Source: Okapia johnstoni (Eukaryota; Chordata; Mammalia; Artiodactyla; Giraffidae). Taken from it: a DNA stretch of 64,000 nucleotides. The stretch lies in assembly GCA_024291935.2 (NCBI GenBank), contig CM044309.1, positions 31,148,001-31,212,000 on the forward strand, written 5' to 3'. The notes under the pieces were generated by a model that saw nothing but the letters and a program-made list of their open reading frames with translations, was not told the origin of the DNA and did no database searches. This document shows, one piece after another, positions 52,840 to 63,815 of the stretch. How positions within the stretch are numbered: the stretch's first letter is position 1; every line of letters begins with the position of its first letter. The position numbers were made by a program, and so were the translations under genes.

Positions 52840-52925
52840 AAAAGTCAGATGGCTTGGGGTCTACTCCTAGCCCTGGGCATGTAGAAGTCATATGATCCTG
52901 AGAAAATGGGAACATCCTTGGATCC
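52840..52925 (+). repeat. MIR-like fragment
   Basis: 'gtcagatggcttggggtcta', 'agaagtcatatgatcctgag' and 'aaaatgggaacatcc' resemble a MIR core with deletions. Confidence 0.4.
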
Positions 52926-53370
52926 ACGGATCATCGGAACATGAGTCCATCGGGTTGAAACTCTCTGGTAGTTACAGGATTCTTTCCAATAGTTGATATA
53001 CATATTTATGTTCAAACAAAACAGTCCATATATCATTTTCACACTTTAATGTGTGAAATGTGCATGGAGTAAGGAAGCATTTATCTAGGCAATTAAAAAA
53101 ATGGTTTTGTTTAAATCTTTAATGAATATATGATATTTTGCCCTAAACCATCCAGATTTAAACCATGAATACCCCACCATGCCACTGTAACTGGTTTGCA
53201 GATATAGCTTTCTTATTCCATCTTTATTTAAAGTAGAGGCAGAAAATTCTTCATTGCTCTTAATCTATTACCAAAGTAGAAACTGGTCTTCTCTCAAGTA
53301 CACTGGTTGAGTACATGTAACTGCAACATTGAAATATTCACTAGAAATGTACCTTATTTATGGCAACCAG
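52926..53370. other. Unique AT-rich sequence
   Basis: No gene or repeat recognised. Contains the palindromic pair 'cacactttaatgtgtgaaat' at about 53039-53060. Confidence 0.4.
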
Positions 53371-53378
53371 TCCCTAAA

Positions 53379-53599
53379 GGATGAAAGGATGCTCACACTC
53401 ACTCAGTCATGTCTGACTCTTTGCAGCCCAAGGGCTGTAGCCTGCCAGGCTCCTCTTTCCATGGAATTTCCCAGGCAAGAATACTGGAGTGGGTTGCCAT
53501 TTCCTACTCAAGGGGATTTTCCTGACCCAGGGATCAAACCTGCCTCTCTTGTGTCTCCTGCATTGCAGGTGGATTCTTTACCACTGTACCACCTGGGAT
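53379..53599 (-). mobile_element. Bov-tA SINE with target duplication
   Basis: Minus-strand copy ('gctcacactcactcagtcat' to 'actgtaccacctggga'). Direct repeat tccctaaa at 53371-53378 and 53600-53607. Confidence 0.94.
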
Positions 53600-53799
53600 T
53601 CCCTAAACATCCCCTAAAGTAAGTCTTCCTATTTCTGAAGAACCAAGCAATCTGCTGTACTTGGGTTTTCTTTTTCTCTTGCTTCCAGAAGATCACTATA
53701 CCCAGAATATTCTCTTTCCTGGAAGATCAGCTCCTTGTCATCATAAGATTCTGCCAAGATTTATGACCAACAGTGAGAAAATAGATTGAATATGTAAAA

Positions 53800-54344
53800 G
53801 AGTTCTTATAAAATAAGATGGGGTCACAGTAACAGAAACTTAGGCAAAGAACATGAGGAGGCCCTTCACAAAAGAAAAAAAATGCATCCAGTCAATAAAT
53901 ATAGGAAAAGACTTACAACCTCACTAGTAATCACAGACATACAAGTTAAAGCAAGGGAGCTTTTTCAGCCTAACAAATGAGCAATAATTTTTTTTCACAA
54001 AGTAATTACCTGATATCAGCAAGGGTGGGAGTAAGTAGAAATTTATAAACTGCTGGAAAGAAAGTGGAATGGGAGGTCTTTTGTGCAGAAAGAGCCAAGG
54101 AGGTACACAAAGAAATGGCTGTGTTTCTTATAATCATAAGAATCATGATAAAATCATATGTGATTATATCAATAAATTATAGTCCACCTATGCCAAGGAA
54201 TACTAAACAGTCACACAGAAAGAAAGTTTACACAGGTATATTTAATAGAATGGAAAACTGTCTATGGTAGACTATCAGGTAAAAAAGAGAAAGCAGAGAT
54301 GATATTCTTGCAAAATAAAGTACACAATGATGAACCTATGTGCA
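53800..54344 (+). repeat. Old L1 (L1M-type) fragment, left part
   Basis: 'ggcaaagaacatgaggaggc', 'ccttcacaaaagaaaaaaaa', 'cttacaacctcactagtaat', 'cacagacatacaagttaaag' and 'tatgccaaggaatactaaac' follow the L1 ORF2 end / 3'-UTR region of old mammalian L1. Many stops; inactive. Confidence 0.65.
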
Positions 54345-54672
54345 GGGCAGGAATAGAGATGCAGACATACAGAATAGACTTGTGGACTCAGCAGGAAAAA
54401 GAAAGGGTGGGACAAACTGAAAGAGTAGTGTTGACATACATACAATACCATGCATAAAATAAATTGCTAGTGGGAAGCTGCTGTGCAGCATAGCGAGCTC
54501 AGCTCGGTGCTCTGTGATGACCTACAGGGGTGTGATGAGGGTGGGGGTGGGAGGAGGGCTCAAGAGAGAGGGAATACATGTATACTTAGAGCTGATTCAC
54601 GTTGCTATACAGTAGAAACCAATACAACGTTGTAAAGCAAGTACCTTCCAATTCTAAATAAATTTTTAAAAA
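54345..54672 (+). mobile_element. Younger ruminant L1 3' end inside the older L1
   Basis: 'gaatagagatgcagacatac', 'gaatagacttgtggactcag', 'gggacaaactgaaagagtag', 'tagtgggaagctgctgtgca', 'ggtgctctgtgatgaccta' and 'gctgattcacgttgctatac' to a 'taaataaatttttaaaaac' tail. G-runs at 54539-54558 form a quadruplex motif in the 3' UTR, a recurring feature of L1. Confidence 0.82.
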
Positions 54673-54850
54673 CAAAAAGGAAAGTACATGAGTCCAGGTA
54701 CAGTGTGTGTATCCACATATGGACACGCAGGTCACAATCAACAGGAATATCTGAGAGGTAAGATGATGGTAAGTGCTTTCTGTTTTTACTGTTGATATTT
54801 ATTACCAGTGTGATAACCTATTTTGTTTCTAACTTGCCAAGTGAAACAGG
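54673..54850 (+). repeat. Old L1 (L1M-type) fragment, right part
   Basis: 'gtgtgtatccacatatggac', 'agatgatggtaagtgctttc' and 'tttttactgttgatatttat' look like the old L1 3' UTR that continues from about 54340, interrupted by the younger L1. Assignment is tentative. Confidence 0.45.
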
Positions 54851-55189
54851 CCAGAAGCTGGGTAGCTAGGGTGTGATACCCCCACCTCCTTGAACAGCCA
54901 GCTGGTTCTTTAGGCCTCATGTTTCTAATGTCATTGCTGCTCTGGCTGCAGGGTAAGCTATGCTGTAACTCCAGCAGGTCTAGTCAGCAAACCTCACCAA
55001 GCTCCATGGCTTCACCTCCACTGTCTGTTTCCCATTATACTGACTGTCCCATTATACTTATATATATAAGCAGCCAGTAGGCTGCTTAGTTCCAATCATA
55101 TTTCTGAGACACTCTCTCAATTTCTATTTAAGGAGATGTAATAGATCCAAGGCTCCAGAGGGATAGATACCAGACACAGGGATAAGATA
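54851..55189. other. Unique sequence
   Basis: A small TATATA stretch near 55059. 'ctctggctgcag|ggtaagc' near 54940 puts acceptor- and donor-like words side by side, with no exon between them. Confidence 0.4.
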
Positions 55190-55782
55190 CAAGGCTCCAA
55201 AATCACTGCAGATGGTGACTGCAGCCATAAAATTAAAAGACACTTGCTCCTTGGAAGAAAAGCTATGATCAACCTAGACAGCATATTAAAAAGCAGAGAC
55301 ATTACTTTACCAACAAAGGTCTGTCTAGTCAAAACTATGGTTTTTCCAGGAGTCATGTATAGAAGTTAGAGTTGGGCTATCAAGAAAGCTGAGCACCAAA
55401 GAATTGATGCTTTTGAACTGTGGTGTTGGAGAAGACTCTTGAGAGCCCCTTGGACTGCAAGGAGATCAAACCAGTCAATCCTAAAGGAAATCAGTCCTGA
55501 ATATTCATTGGAAGGACTGATGCTGAAGCTGAAGCTCCAATTCTTTGGCCACCGGATACGAAGAACTGACTCACTGGAAAACACCCTGATGCTGGGAGAG
55601 ACTGAAGGCAGGAGAAGGGGATAACAGAGGATGAGATGGTTGGATGGCATCACCAACTCGACTCACTAACATGAGTTTGAGCAAGCTCCAAGAGTTGGTG
55701 ATGGACAGGGAAGCCTGGGGTGCTACAATCCATGGGGTTGCAAAGAGTTGAACACGACCGAGCAACTGATCTGAACTGAATA
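55190..55782 (+). mobile_element. BovB LINE 3' portion
   Basis: From 'aaggctccaaaatcactgca' to 'cgagcaactgatctgaactg'. ORF2 C-terminal remnant frame 55439-55624 (RRSNQSILKEISPEYSLEG), interrupted elsewhere (a stop replaces the CESW region near 55365). Inactive. Confidence 0.94.
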
Positions 55783-55821
55783 GATACAGGGGAGATGGGG
55801 GTGTGTGGTTTTTCTTAGTTG

Positions 55822-56041
55822 CACTCAATAGCTCAGTCATGTCCACCTCTTTGCGAACCCATGGACTGTAAGCCCAACAGGCTTCTCTGACCATGGAATT
55901 CTCCAGGCAAGAATACTGCAGTGGGTTGCCAGTTTCTATTCTAGGGAATCTTCCTGACCCCAGGATCGAACCCACGTCTCTTGAGTCTCCTCCACTGGCA
56001 GGCAGATTCTTTACCACTAGCACCACCTGGGAAGCCCTCTA
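55822..56041 (-). mobile_element. Bov-tA SINE with target duplication
   Basis: Minus-strand copy with 'aatagctcagtcatgtccac', 'actgcagtgggttgccagtt', 'ctagcaccacctgggaagcc'. Direct repeat ttagttg at 55815-55821 and 56042-56048. Confidence 0.93.
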
Positions 56042-56069
56042 TTAGTTGATCTCCCCCCTACTCTCCCTT

Positions 56070-56386
56070 CCCTGATAGCTCAGTTGGTAAAGAATCTGCC
56101 TGCAATGCAGGAAACCCTGGTTCGATTCCTGGGTCAGGAAGATCCCCTGGAGAAGGGATAGGCTATCTACTCCAGTATTCTTGGACTTCCCTTGTGGTTC
56201 AGCTGGTAAAGAATCCACCTGCAATGTGAGAGACCTGGGTTCAATCGCTGGGTTGGGAAGACACCCTGGAGAAGGTGATGGCTACCCACTCCAGTATTCT
56301 GGCCTGGAGAATTCCATGGACTGTAGTCCCATGGGGTTGCAAAGAATCGGACATGACTGAGTGACTTTCACTTTCACTTTACTTCA
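56070..56386 (+). mobile_element. Bov-A2 dimeric SINE with target duplication
   Basis: Two monomers: 56070-56183 ('cctgatagctcagttggtaa' to 'ctactccagtattctt') and 56184-56386 ('ggacttcccttgtggttcag' to 'gagtgactttcactttcact'). Flanks ctactctccctt (56058-56069) and ctactctacctt (56387-56398) differ at one base. It is the unexpanded counterpart of the element at 21149-22625. Confidence 0.95.
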
Positions 56387-56398
56387 CTACTCTACCTT

Positions 56399-56697
56399 TA
56401 ACTATAGGAAATGAAATGGGTACAGGGAGTGGAAGGCCCCTGAGGCCGTATGTGGTCCTGGCACTGAGTTACTTCTTTTCTACTATTCAGAGCTATTGAC
56501 TTTCTTTCCCACTTGATGAAGGTGAAGAAGTGAAACAGATGACAGCTTTGCCTCACTACAGCTACTGGGCACCTAACACTCTACTTGGAAATGACACACA
56601 TGACAGGTTTTAAGACAGAACTGCTCAATGACTGTTAAGCTGGAAAAATTCAGATCATGGTTGGAATGCCTCCCAAGGAAGAACACACATATTTAAA
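56399..56697. other. Unique sequence
   Basis: Nothing recognised. Confidence 0.4.
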
Positions 56698-56738
56698 AAA
56701 CAGACTCTTTACCGTCTGAGCCACCAGGGGAAGCTCCG
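56698..56738 (-). repeat. Bov-tA head scrap
   Basis: Only 'cagactctttaccgtctgag' and 'ccaccaggggaagctcc' remain, the inverted 5' end of a Bov-tA/Bov-A SINE. Confidence 0.75.
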
Positions 56739-56924
56739 TTAAAAGAACAGGCAATTTTTATTACTGATATGGTTTCAATTTTTAAACCTACTCCCCAAAT
56801 TCAAAGTACAACAATTACTATTGATTTTTTAATAAGAGCAACAACAAAAATAGCAGTGATACAGCCATTCTCGGGGTCACAATAAGATATTATATGGCCT
56901 ATGGGTGGAGCTCTAAAATAGATA

Positions 56925-57060
56925 AGCCCGTTTGCGTCATCACTTTATTGATGAGGAAACCGAGGCTTGGAGAGGCCAAGTAACTAAGATCAGATGGTTA
57001 GCAGGTTTACAAAATGAGAAATGGATGCCAGCAGTCCCAATATCTGTAACATGTCACACT
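56925..57060 (-). repeat. MIR SINE
   Basis: 'atcactttattgatgaggaa', 'accgaggcttggagaggcca' and 'agtaactaagatcagatggt' with 'tagcagg' follow the inverted MIR core. Confidence 0.7.
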
Positions 57061-59334
57061 TCCTCAATCAAATCATCACCCTCCCTCTGTGAGCTCCACA
57101 TTAGCCCCAAGAGACCCTGGTGGCTTTCCCAAACTGGACTCCATGGCTTCCCTTTGGAGGCCATTTGGACAGAGGAGGCCAAGTTTAATGGATTTGGGGG
57201 ACCCCATCCTCCTCTTCGAGATGGACCTCCTCATAGGAGTCTAGCATCACAGAATATTTGGCAAGTGTCTGTTGATGTTTAAGATTCCCATGCCATGTCT
57301 GCGGAAACTGGAATGGAATATTAAAAAGTGTGGTTGGGGTTTAGAGGGAGCCCAGTTTCATATGGACTTGTTTGCAGGGCACATTTCACTTGACTCTGTT
57401 TCTTTCCCCTTTGGCATTAAAGCCTAAGTAATGACTTTTTTTTTTTTCACTTGACATCAGAGTTCTGAGTAAGAACCAGTAAAAGGCAATGCAACACTCT
57501 AAAACAGTGGAATGCCATACCTAAGTGCTGTGTGGAGCTCAGCACTCTCTGGGGCCTGTGTCTGAAGCCGATCGGTCACACGGGAGGAAGGTACAGACAG
57601 GCCAGAGCCTGCAGAGACACAACCAGGGGCCCGAACAACCTACAGGAGCCAGCACGTAACTTGGATCATAAGGGAAGCAGACAAAAAGCTTTGTCAACAA
57701 AAAGAGCCGAGCCCTGGCAGGAGGACTGGGAGCAGGCCTGCAACTTGTCTCAGCATCAGGCATCGATCCAGGGGAAGGGGGAGAGCTAGGGCTTTTTAAT
57801 TATTAACATCTCGTGTTCCCATGTGGACTTTGCCATTGGCCCTTAGGCCACCTGGCACAGTCCTGAAGGAGTTTCCACCCTCCTCTTTGGGGAAAGTGAA
57901 ACATATATTGGGGAATAAAAAAGCATTGACTTCTGGCCCCTCCTTGACAATGCTTCCTTCTTCCTTCTTCTACATTGCTTCATGAGCTTCTCACAGAGGA
58001 CACCATGTGTGCCTCTGAAGCCAATTTCAGGACATTAATGGGATGTAATTTTAAGAAGTACACACACGAGATGCCTGAGCCAAGCACTGTTATAAAGGAA
58101 CCTCCTAAGCTTTAAGTAGAGATCTGCCCTGTCTTGTTTAAAGGGACTATAATAAGCGATTAAATCCACTTAGGATGCGAGGGCAAGGAAAAGGCAGACG
58201 TGATTATATACACACAACACACATAAACTAGGAAATAAGCCACCCTTAATGGGTAAATACACTTCCATGCCAGTGACGGAAGGGTAAAATGTTCCGTGTT
58301 CAGTGGCCTAAAGATCTCACAGATAGTTCAGGATTTAAACAATAAATTATCCTTGACATTTTCCCAGAGTCACCCTTTTTCTTTCTTTAGATATCTTATG
58401 AGATAATGTTTATAGGAAAAAATACACAACCATGTCTTCTAACTTTCAGAAATCAGCTACTCTGAATTAAATTTGATCCCCTCTGTTTAGAAGGGAGCAT
58501 AGCTCTTGAGTGCTAGCATAGTCACTTGTGTTGGGAAAGCACAAATTATCACTAAGTTCTGAAACTTTCTGGAACGTGATGACACATTTTACCACAAATC
58601 CCCTCATGATATTTTCAACATCCTCCGTGAAGCAGCATTAGGTTCCCAAAGAGTCAGTATCTTGATCATTAACTTTAATCGCATTTTGCCAGCTATGTGA
58701 GAAGCACTGCCCAAAGAAACATCATGCTCAACAGAAAAAGAGTGAGCATCCTCATTTTTTAGGAGCTCAAAAGTCCATTGGGGGAACCAAGACAAACCAG
58801 CAAGAACACAGCCCCTATTGGAAGCATAAAAACAAGTAATTATCGAGTAATTAGCCTCAGTTGTGCTAGGAAGGCAGAAATTATCTCAGTTCTACTTCAG
58901 AGGTCAATTCTCCCTCCCTGTCCTCTCGTTTGAAGAGGGCTCTTCCCAGTCGCCATCAGTAGAACATACCATTGGAAGCTGTTTTCTGTCTCTCACGATG
59001 GTTGAGGAACTACCTACATCCTCTGTCTCCCTCGCCCTGTAATCAATCAACCAGCACTCTGAGATCTCAGGGAGGCGTGTGTTTTATCACATCCAGCCTG
59101 CTTCCAGAAAGGATTTAAGGTGGCTCACAACCAACAAGCAGATGCTCAGGCAATTTTCTTTTTTAATAAAAAAAGAATAGACAGTGGTATCTAAATATGT
59201 ATATTGCAGGAGAAAGAGAAAGAGGCTCTGAACTAGTGACAAATGGGCTGGTCTTGCTGGGAAATACCAAATTTGGTTAAAAGCACTCTGGAGGGTAGGG
59301 GGAAAAAAATTCTGATTCTCCTTGCCTAAAAATC
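57061..59334. other. Long unique stretch
   Basis: About 2.3 kb without a recognisable repeat, except T- and A-runs. The 58030-58330 part reads as non-random AT-rich DNA with some CpGs ('acacgagatgcc', 'aagcgatt', 'gatgcgagg', 'cagacgtg'). Frames up to 116 codons (56932-57282) start in the MIR and show no domain. No gene called. Confidence 0.45.
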
Positions 59335-59530
59335 AGATACTGGTAAAGATTAAAGGCAAAAGGAGAAGGGGACAGCAGGTGATTAGATGGTTAGGTAGTA
59401 TCACCGACTCAATGGACACAAATTTGAGCAAATTCTGGGTGATCGTGGAGGACAGAGGAGCGAGGCATGCTGCAGTCCACAGGGTCACAAAGAGTTGGAC
59501 ACAAGTTAGAGAATGATCAACAACAACAAA
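59335..59530 (+). mobile_element. BovB LINE 3' fragment
   Basis: 'aaaggcaaaaggagaagggg', 'tagtatcaccgactcaatgg', 'gcatgctgcagtccacaggg', with a CAA-rich tail. The ORF2 remnant is open (59322-59516) by chance of limited mutation. Confidence 0.92.
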
Positions 59531-60692
59531 ATCAGAAGCTGTTAAGAGTTTACAAGAAGACAACTCTGGTCAAATGACAGAGAACAAAGTCAACACAAGT
59601 CCACGTCACTCAAGCAGCTCTGATTCCTCATACATTTTAGGATCGAGGACTCCACTGAGAATCTACGGAAAGTTCTAGATTCTTTCCTCACAGAAGCTCA
59701 TAATCATATGATTTTGCATATACTCTCAGGGTTCCTTGGACATAGACTGAATACTTCTCTAATACTCAAATTCATGTAAGACATCTTCAATAGTTATTCT
59801 TCACTGAATGCATAGAAGGGCCACTCAAAGACAGACATTTTGAAGGAACCCTATGAAGAATATGTTTTCTTCCATCTGCCCTGTCCAGCCAGCAACAACT
59901 TATAACCATAAGACAGAATCATTCCGCTTGAAAGGAGCTTTAGTAAAACCCAAATAATTGGTCTTGATCTTGCTTTTCTCCCTTCTTTATCTTGAGACCT
60001 GCTTGCACTCGTATGCCAAGATGTTTTCCTTGTTTAATCTACTTTGGTTTTTGAGTTGCTGGTTTTGAATTCTTGGCTCCCACATATTCTGCATCTTAAA
60101 TTCTCCTAATTTACTGTGTAATTAAAACACCCATGCATGTTTGTTCTCAATTAATAGAGACAAATTATTCCCCAGTGGAAGACAACTCTACTCCAATTTG
60201 GAAGTGGAAGGGTGGATACACCTGAATTTTAAATGTTGTCTAACGATGCTAATATTTTTTGTTGAGTGTTTAAGAGATAGGTTTATGTATCCTTAGGAGA
60301 TAAAGATCCAAAATTCTCATTCTCACCCAGAACCAGATGGTTCTGCAAATTCCCAATCAATTTCCCAATTCATATTATCTTCAATATGTTGGCAGTTTGT
60401 ATATAAGACCATCCTCAGAAGAAAGAGAAAATTAATCTGAGTAAAAGAGAAGGCAGTGGACCTGGCTGAATAATATTTAAGTTGAACAACAAACACCTGT
60501 TTGAAGTCAAAGGATCCATCATAAGTCTACACACTTATAGTTCTAGACATATTTGAAAGCATTAGAAAAATCAGTGACCCAAAGAGACAGCTGACATATT
60601 CATAATTCTGCAGGTAAATCTAATGTCAGTATCTGCTTTTTAAATTATACATATGTATTTTATATACACACTCACACACACACATACATACA
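59531..60692. other. Unique AT-rich sequence
   Basis: No gene and no recognised repeat family. A short CA/TA-rich run starts at about 60655. Confidence 0.45.
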
Positions 60693-60771
60693 TTGGGTTG
60701 GCTAAAAAGTTCATTTGGGTTTTTCCATAGCAGGTTATGGGAAAATGCGAATGAACTTTTGGCCAACCCAA
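60693..60771. mobile_element. Mariner-type MITE
   Basis: About 79 bp that fold on themselves: left arm 'ttgggttggctaaaaagttc' with 'atttgggttttt', right arm 'aaaatgcgaatgaactttt' with 'ggccaacccaa'. A TA follows at 60772-60773, and the left flank is CA (probably a mutated TA). It matches the non-autonomous ruminant mariner layout; no transposase. Confidence 0.85.
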
Positions 60772-60815
60772 TATATACATACACATTTATATGAATAATT
60801 GATACACACATACTT

Positions 60816-60818
<3 letters not shown>

Positions 60819-60868
<50 letters not shown>
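60819..60868 (+). repeat. (AC)n(AT)n microsatellite
   Basis: About 20 AC units followed by 4-5 AT units. Confidence 0.95.
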
Positions 60869-61149
60869 GACTGACACAAGTATCAAGGTAGGAAAATCTG
60901 AACATCTGGAAGCTACTCTCTGAGGCTTGCTTATTAATTATTTGTGGGAAAAAACTACAAAATAAATTGATTGAGATTTGAGTTTAACTATTTCATACAT
61001 GAGTTATAACACCATAGAAAGTCCCCAATAATATAAAACAAACTAGATTATATGGTAAAGATTTCAACCAAGAAAGAAAGAATTCTTTTACTAATTCAGA
61101 CTTTTGGGGGATGTTTAGAAAAAGAAAAGTCTAAAAGCGACTGTTTAAA

Positions 61150-61330
61150 AAACAGTCACTTGAGGGTCTGCTAATCTGAGAAACTGTGCTAAGCACTTTA
61201 CTTAAAATGCTTCTGCTAAGCACAGCCAACATCAATCCCAATGGGAGATAAAATTATATCCACTTTGTAGACAAGGTAACTGGGGTTCAGAGAGGGGAAG
61301 ACCGGATGCTATCTAAGTATCTTTCTAAAA
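61150..61330 (-). repeat. MIR SINE
   Basis: 'actgtgctaagcactttact', 'ccaacatcaatcccaatggg', 'actttgtagacaaggtaact' and 'ggggttcagagaggggaaga' follow the inverted MIR. Confidence 0.75.
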
Positions 61331-61949
61331 ACTACCAAGGAAAACTGTAACAGGCTCACCATGCACTCTACATGCCCTTAGAGAGGCCACAGAGCTTCCA
61401 ACCAGCAGGTCATTCACACCCCTGGTTCTAAACTTGCTGGTTGTCAGGGTCAAATGGGGATTTACAATGAGGACTCTGTTCAGGGTTCAATACACTTTAA
61501 TTACATCAGATAATACCTGCTGTTCCCATTTTTTCCTGGAAATGGGAGTATGAGTCCAATTCCTGTTTATTCAAGCTTCTGTCACAATAAGCCTTCCCTT
61601 TGTCAAAATATCACAACAGCTAAACGAAAGTGGTCACAATAGGAGCAAAGCTACCTGGTGCCAGCAGCATGGTCAAGTCTGAACTGTCCCTTTGAAGCTT
61701 ACATCAGCTTAACCTGATAGAACCAGGCATGAGCACACAGGAGTAAGAATTGGAATAAAAGACAGACACACAAAAAGGCAAAAAAAAAAAAAAATCAGTA
61801 TACTGGAACATTAAATGGATGGTCTATGAATTGTGCTCAAAGATAATACACAAATTCACCTTGATTGTTTTAGCAGAAACCACCCCAGAGCATAATCAGA
61901 CTAAGCACAGCCTTTTCTCATATGTTTAATAGGAGGATTTTACTGGCTA
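61331..61949. other. Unique sequence
   Basis: Nothing recognised. A 14-15 A run near 61781-61794. Confidence 0.4.
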
Positions 61950-62172
61950 ATAGTCAATTCATTGGAAAAGACTCTGATTCAGAGAAAGATTGAGGGAGAC
62001 GATTGAGGAGAAGGGGACGGCAGAGGGTGAGATGGTTGGATGGTATCACTAACTCAATGGACATGAGTTTGAGCAAGCTCCGGGAGATGGTGAAGGACAG
62101 GGAAGCCCGGTGTGCTACAGTCCATGGGGTCACAAATAGTCGGACACAACTGAGTGAACAACAACAACATTG
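61950..62172 (+). mobile_element. BovB LINE 3' fragment, first of a pair
   Basis: From 'gtcaattcattggaaaagac' to 'gtgaacaacaacaacat'. ORF2 C-terminal remnant in 62003-62203. Confidence 0.93.
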
Positions 62173-62257
62173 TATCCATGGAGAAACAAAAATGAAAGAT
62201 TAAAAAAACATGGGTTTCTTTACTTTTAAACTAAGGGGACAGTTGTATTTTGGGGGA

Positions 62258-62482
62258 GACGACTCATTGGAAAAGACCCTGATGCTGGGAAAGATTGAAG
62301 GCGGGAGGAGAAGGGGACAACAGAGGAAGAGATGGTTGGATAGCATCACTGACTCAATGGACATGAGTCTGAGCAAGCTCCGGGAGATTGTGAAGGATAG
62401 GGAAACCGGGCATGCTGCAGTCCATGGGTTCGCAGAGAGTAAGACACAGCTGAGTGACTGAATAACAACAACAACAAATTAA
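62258..62482 (+). mobile_element. BovB LINE 3' fragment, second of a pair
   Basis: From 'gacgactcattggaaaagac' to 'gactgaataacaacaacaac', starting at the same internal BovB position as its neighbour 300 bp upstream. Sequence differs at many sites, so it is not a recent duplication. Confidence 0.93.
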
Positions 62483-62756
62483 AGATCAATTAAATCAACA
62501 TCAGAAATAATGGTAGCAATATACATAAGAAGATGGGTCCTAGTTAAAAAAAAAAATCTAACCTTATTTGAGATCATTTCCTTATGCAAACCTTTCCTGA
62601 GGGTTAAGCAGTCCCTCTGTAAACACATAAAGCCGAAGAAGAGGTAACATTTTAGAGTATCATTGATGACTGATCATTTTAAGGGAAGAACCAAAATGCC
62701 TCGGCAACCCGGAGTCCACGGGAATGGAAATCTTTCTGAATGATTCGCAAGTTTCC
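62483..62756. other. Unique sequence
   Basis: Nothing recognised. Confidence 0.4.
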
Positions 62757-62768
62757 CTCCTTACACAG

Positions 62769-62971
62769 GGTTTCCTCAGTGGCTCAGACGGTAAAGAATC
62801 TGCCTACAATGCAGGAGACCTGGGTTTGATCCCTGGGTAGGGAAAATCCCCTGGAGAGCACGGCAATCCACTCCAGTATTCTTGCCTGGAGAATTCCATG
62901 GACAGAGGAGCCTAGCGGGCTACAGTCCATGGGCTCATAAAAGAGTCAGACACAACTGAGCGACTAACACA
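62769..62971 (+). mobile_element. Bov-tA SINE with perfect 12-bp target duplication
   Basis: Complete copy ('ggtttcctcagtggctcaga' to 'caactgagcgactaacaca'). Direct repeat ctccttacacag at 62757-62768 and 62972-62983. Confidence 0.95.
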
Positions 62972-63139
62972 CTCCTTACACAGCCCTCCCATGCTAGTTA
63001 CTCTTCCATGTGTTATACAAAGCCCAATTATAATGTTCAGTGTCTGTAGGCAAACTGATAGCAATGCTGTGGGCCTCTGGTTTTTGTGTTTTTCTCAAAG
63101 GAAATTTCATCCTTTGTTATTCAGTAACCTAGCACCTAC

Positions 63140-63310
63140 TGTGACATGTACATTGGATTGATGCTTTTATTCTTTCGTTCATTCATTCACAGACACTAGA
63201 CCCTTGGAATATGGAGAAGAATGGGCCAGGATTCTGCCCTCATAAGGAACACCTATTGCCCATGGAAAAAAGACATGTAGCAAAACACAGTGGAATTATG
63301 ACTGTAAGAG
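63140..63310 (+). repeat. L2-like fragment (weak)
   Basis: 'ttcgttcattcattcacaga' then 'ccaggattctgccctcataa' and 'ggaacac' loosely follow 'ttcattcattcaacaaatat ... gtccctgccctcatggagc' of L2. Confidence 0.35.
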
Positions 63311-63544
63311 ACGTATGTGCAAATGGAAGCACACAAGCCATTCTGCCTCCTACTGATTTCTCCAATTTATGCTCTTTATGCAGACCACTTCCTCTGTGAC
63401 AGCGCACTGAGTAGATGCGCTACTCAAGAGATCTCCCAATTACAATCCAGGGCCTGTTTTGGGACGGCCTGCAAGCTAAGAATAATTTTCACATATTTTA
63501 ATGGTTGGGGGAAAAAAATCAAAGAAGAATATATGAAATTCAAT

Positions 63545-63725
63545 TTTGAGTGTTCATAAATAATTTGGGGGAACATAGCCACACTTCTTCTTTTAAGTAT
63601 TATTTGTGGCTACTTTCCTGCTACAAGGGCAGAACTGAATAGTTATGACGGAGACCATATGGACCACAAGACCAAGAATATTTGCCACATGGCTTCATAA
63701 AGAATAAAGCTTGCTGACCCCTGAT
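63545..63725 (+). mobile_element. hAT-type DNA transposon fragment
   Basis: 'gggggaacatagccacactt', 'tttgtggctactttcctgct', 'acaagggcagaactgaatag', 'ttatgacggagaccatatgg', 'ccacaagaccaagaatattt' and 'gcttgctgacccctgatcta' follow a widespread mammalian non-autonomous hAT element. Its left end is missing; family name not assigned with certainty. Confidence 0.7.
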
Positions 63726-63815
63726 CTAGATGGTTTGGATCTCATCCAAGATAAAAGTAAACTGAATCAACATCAGAAATTATTAGTTTAATTATTTGAA
63801 CTCATAAATATGGGG

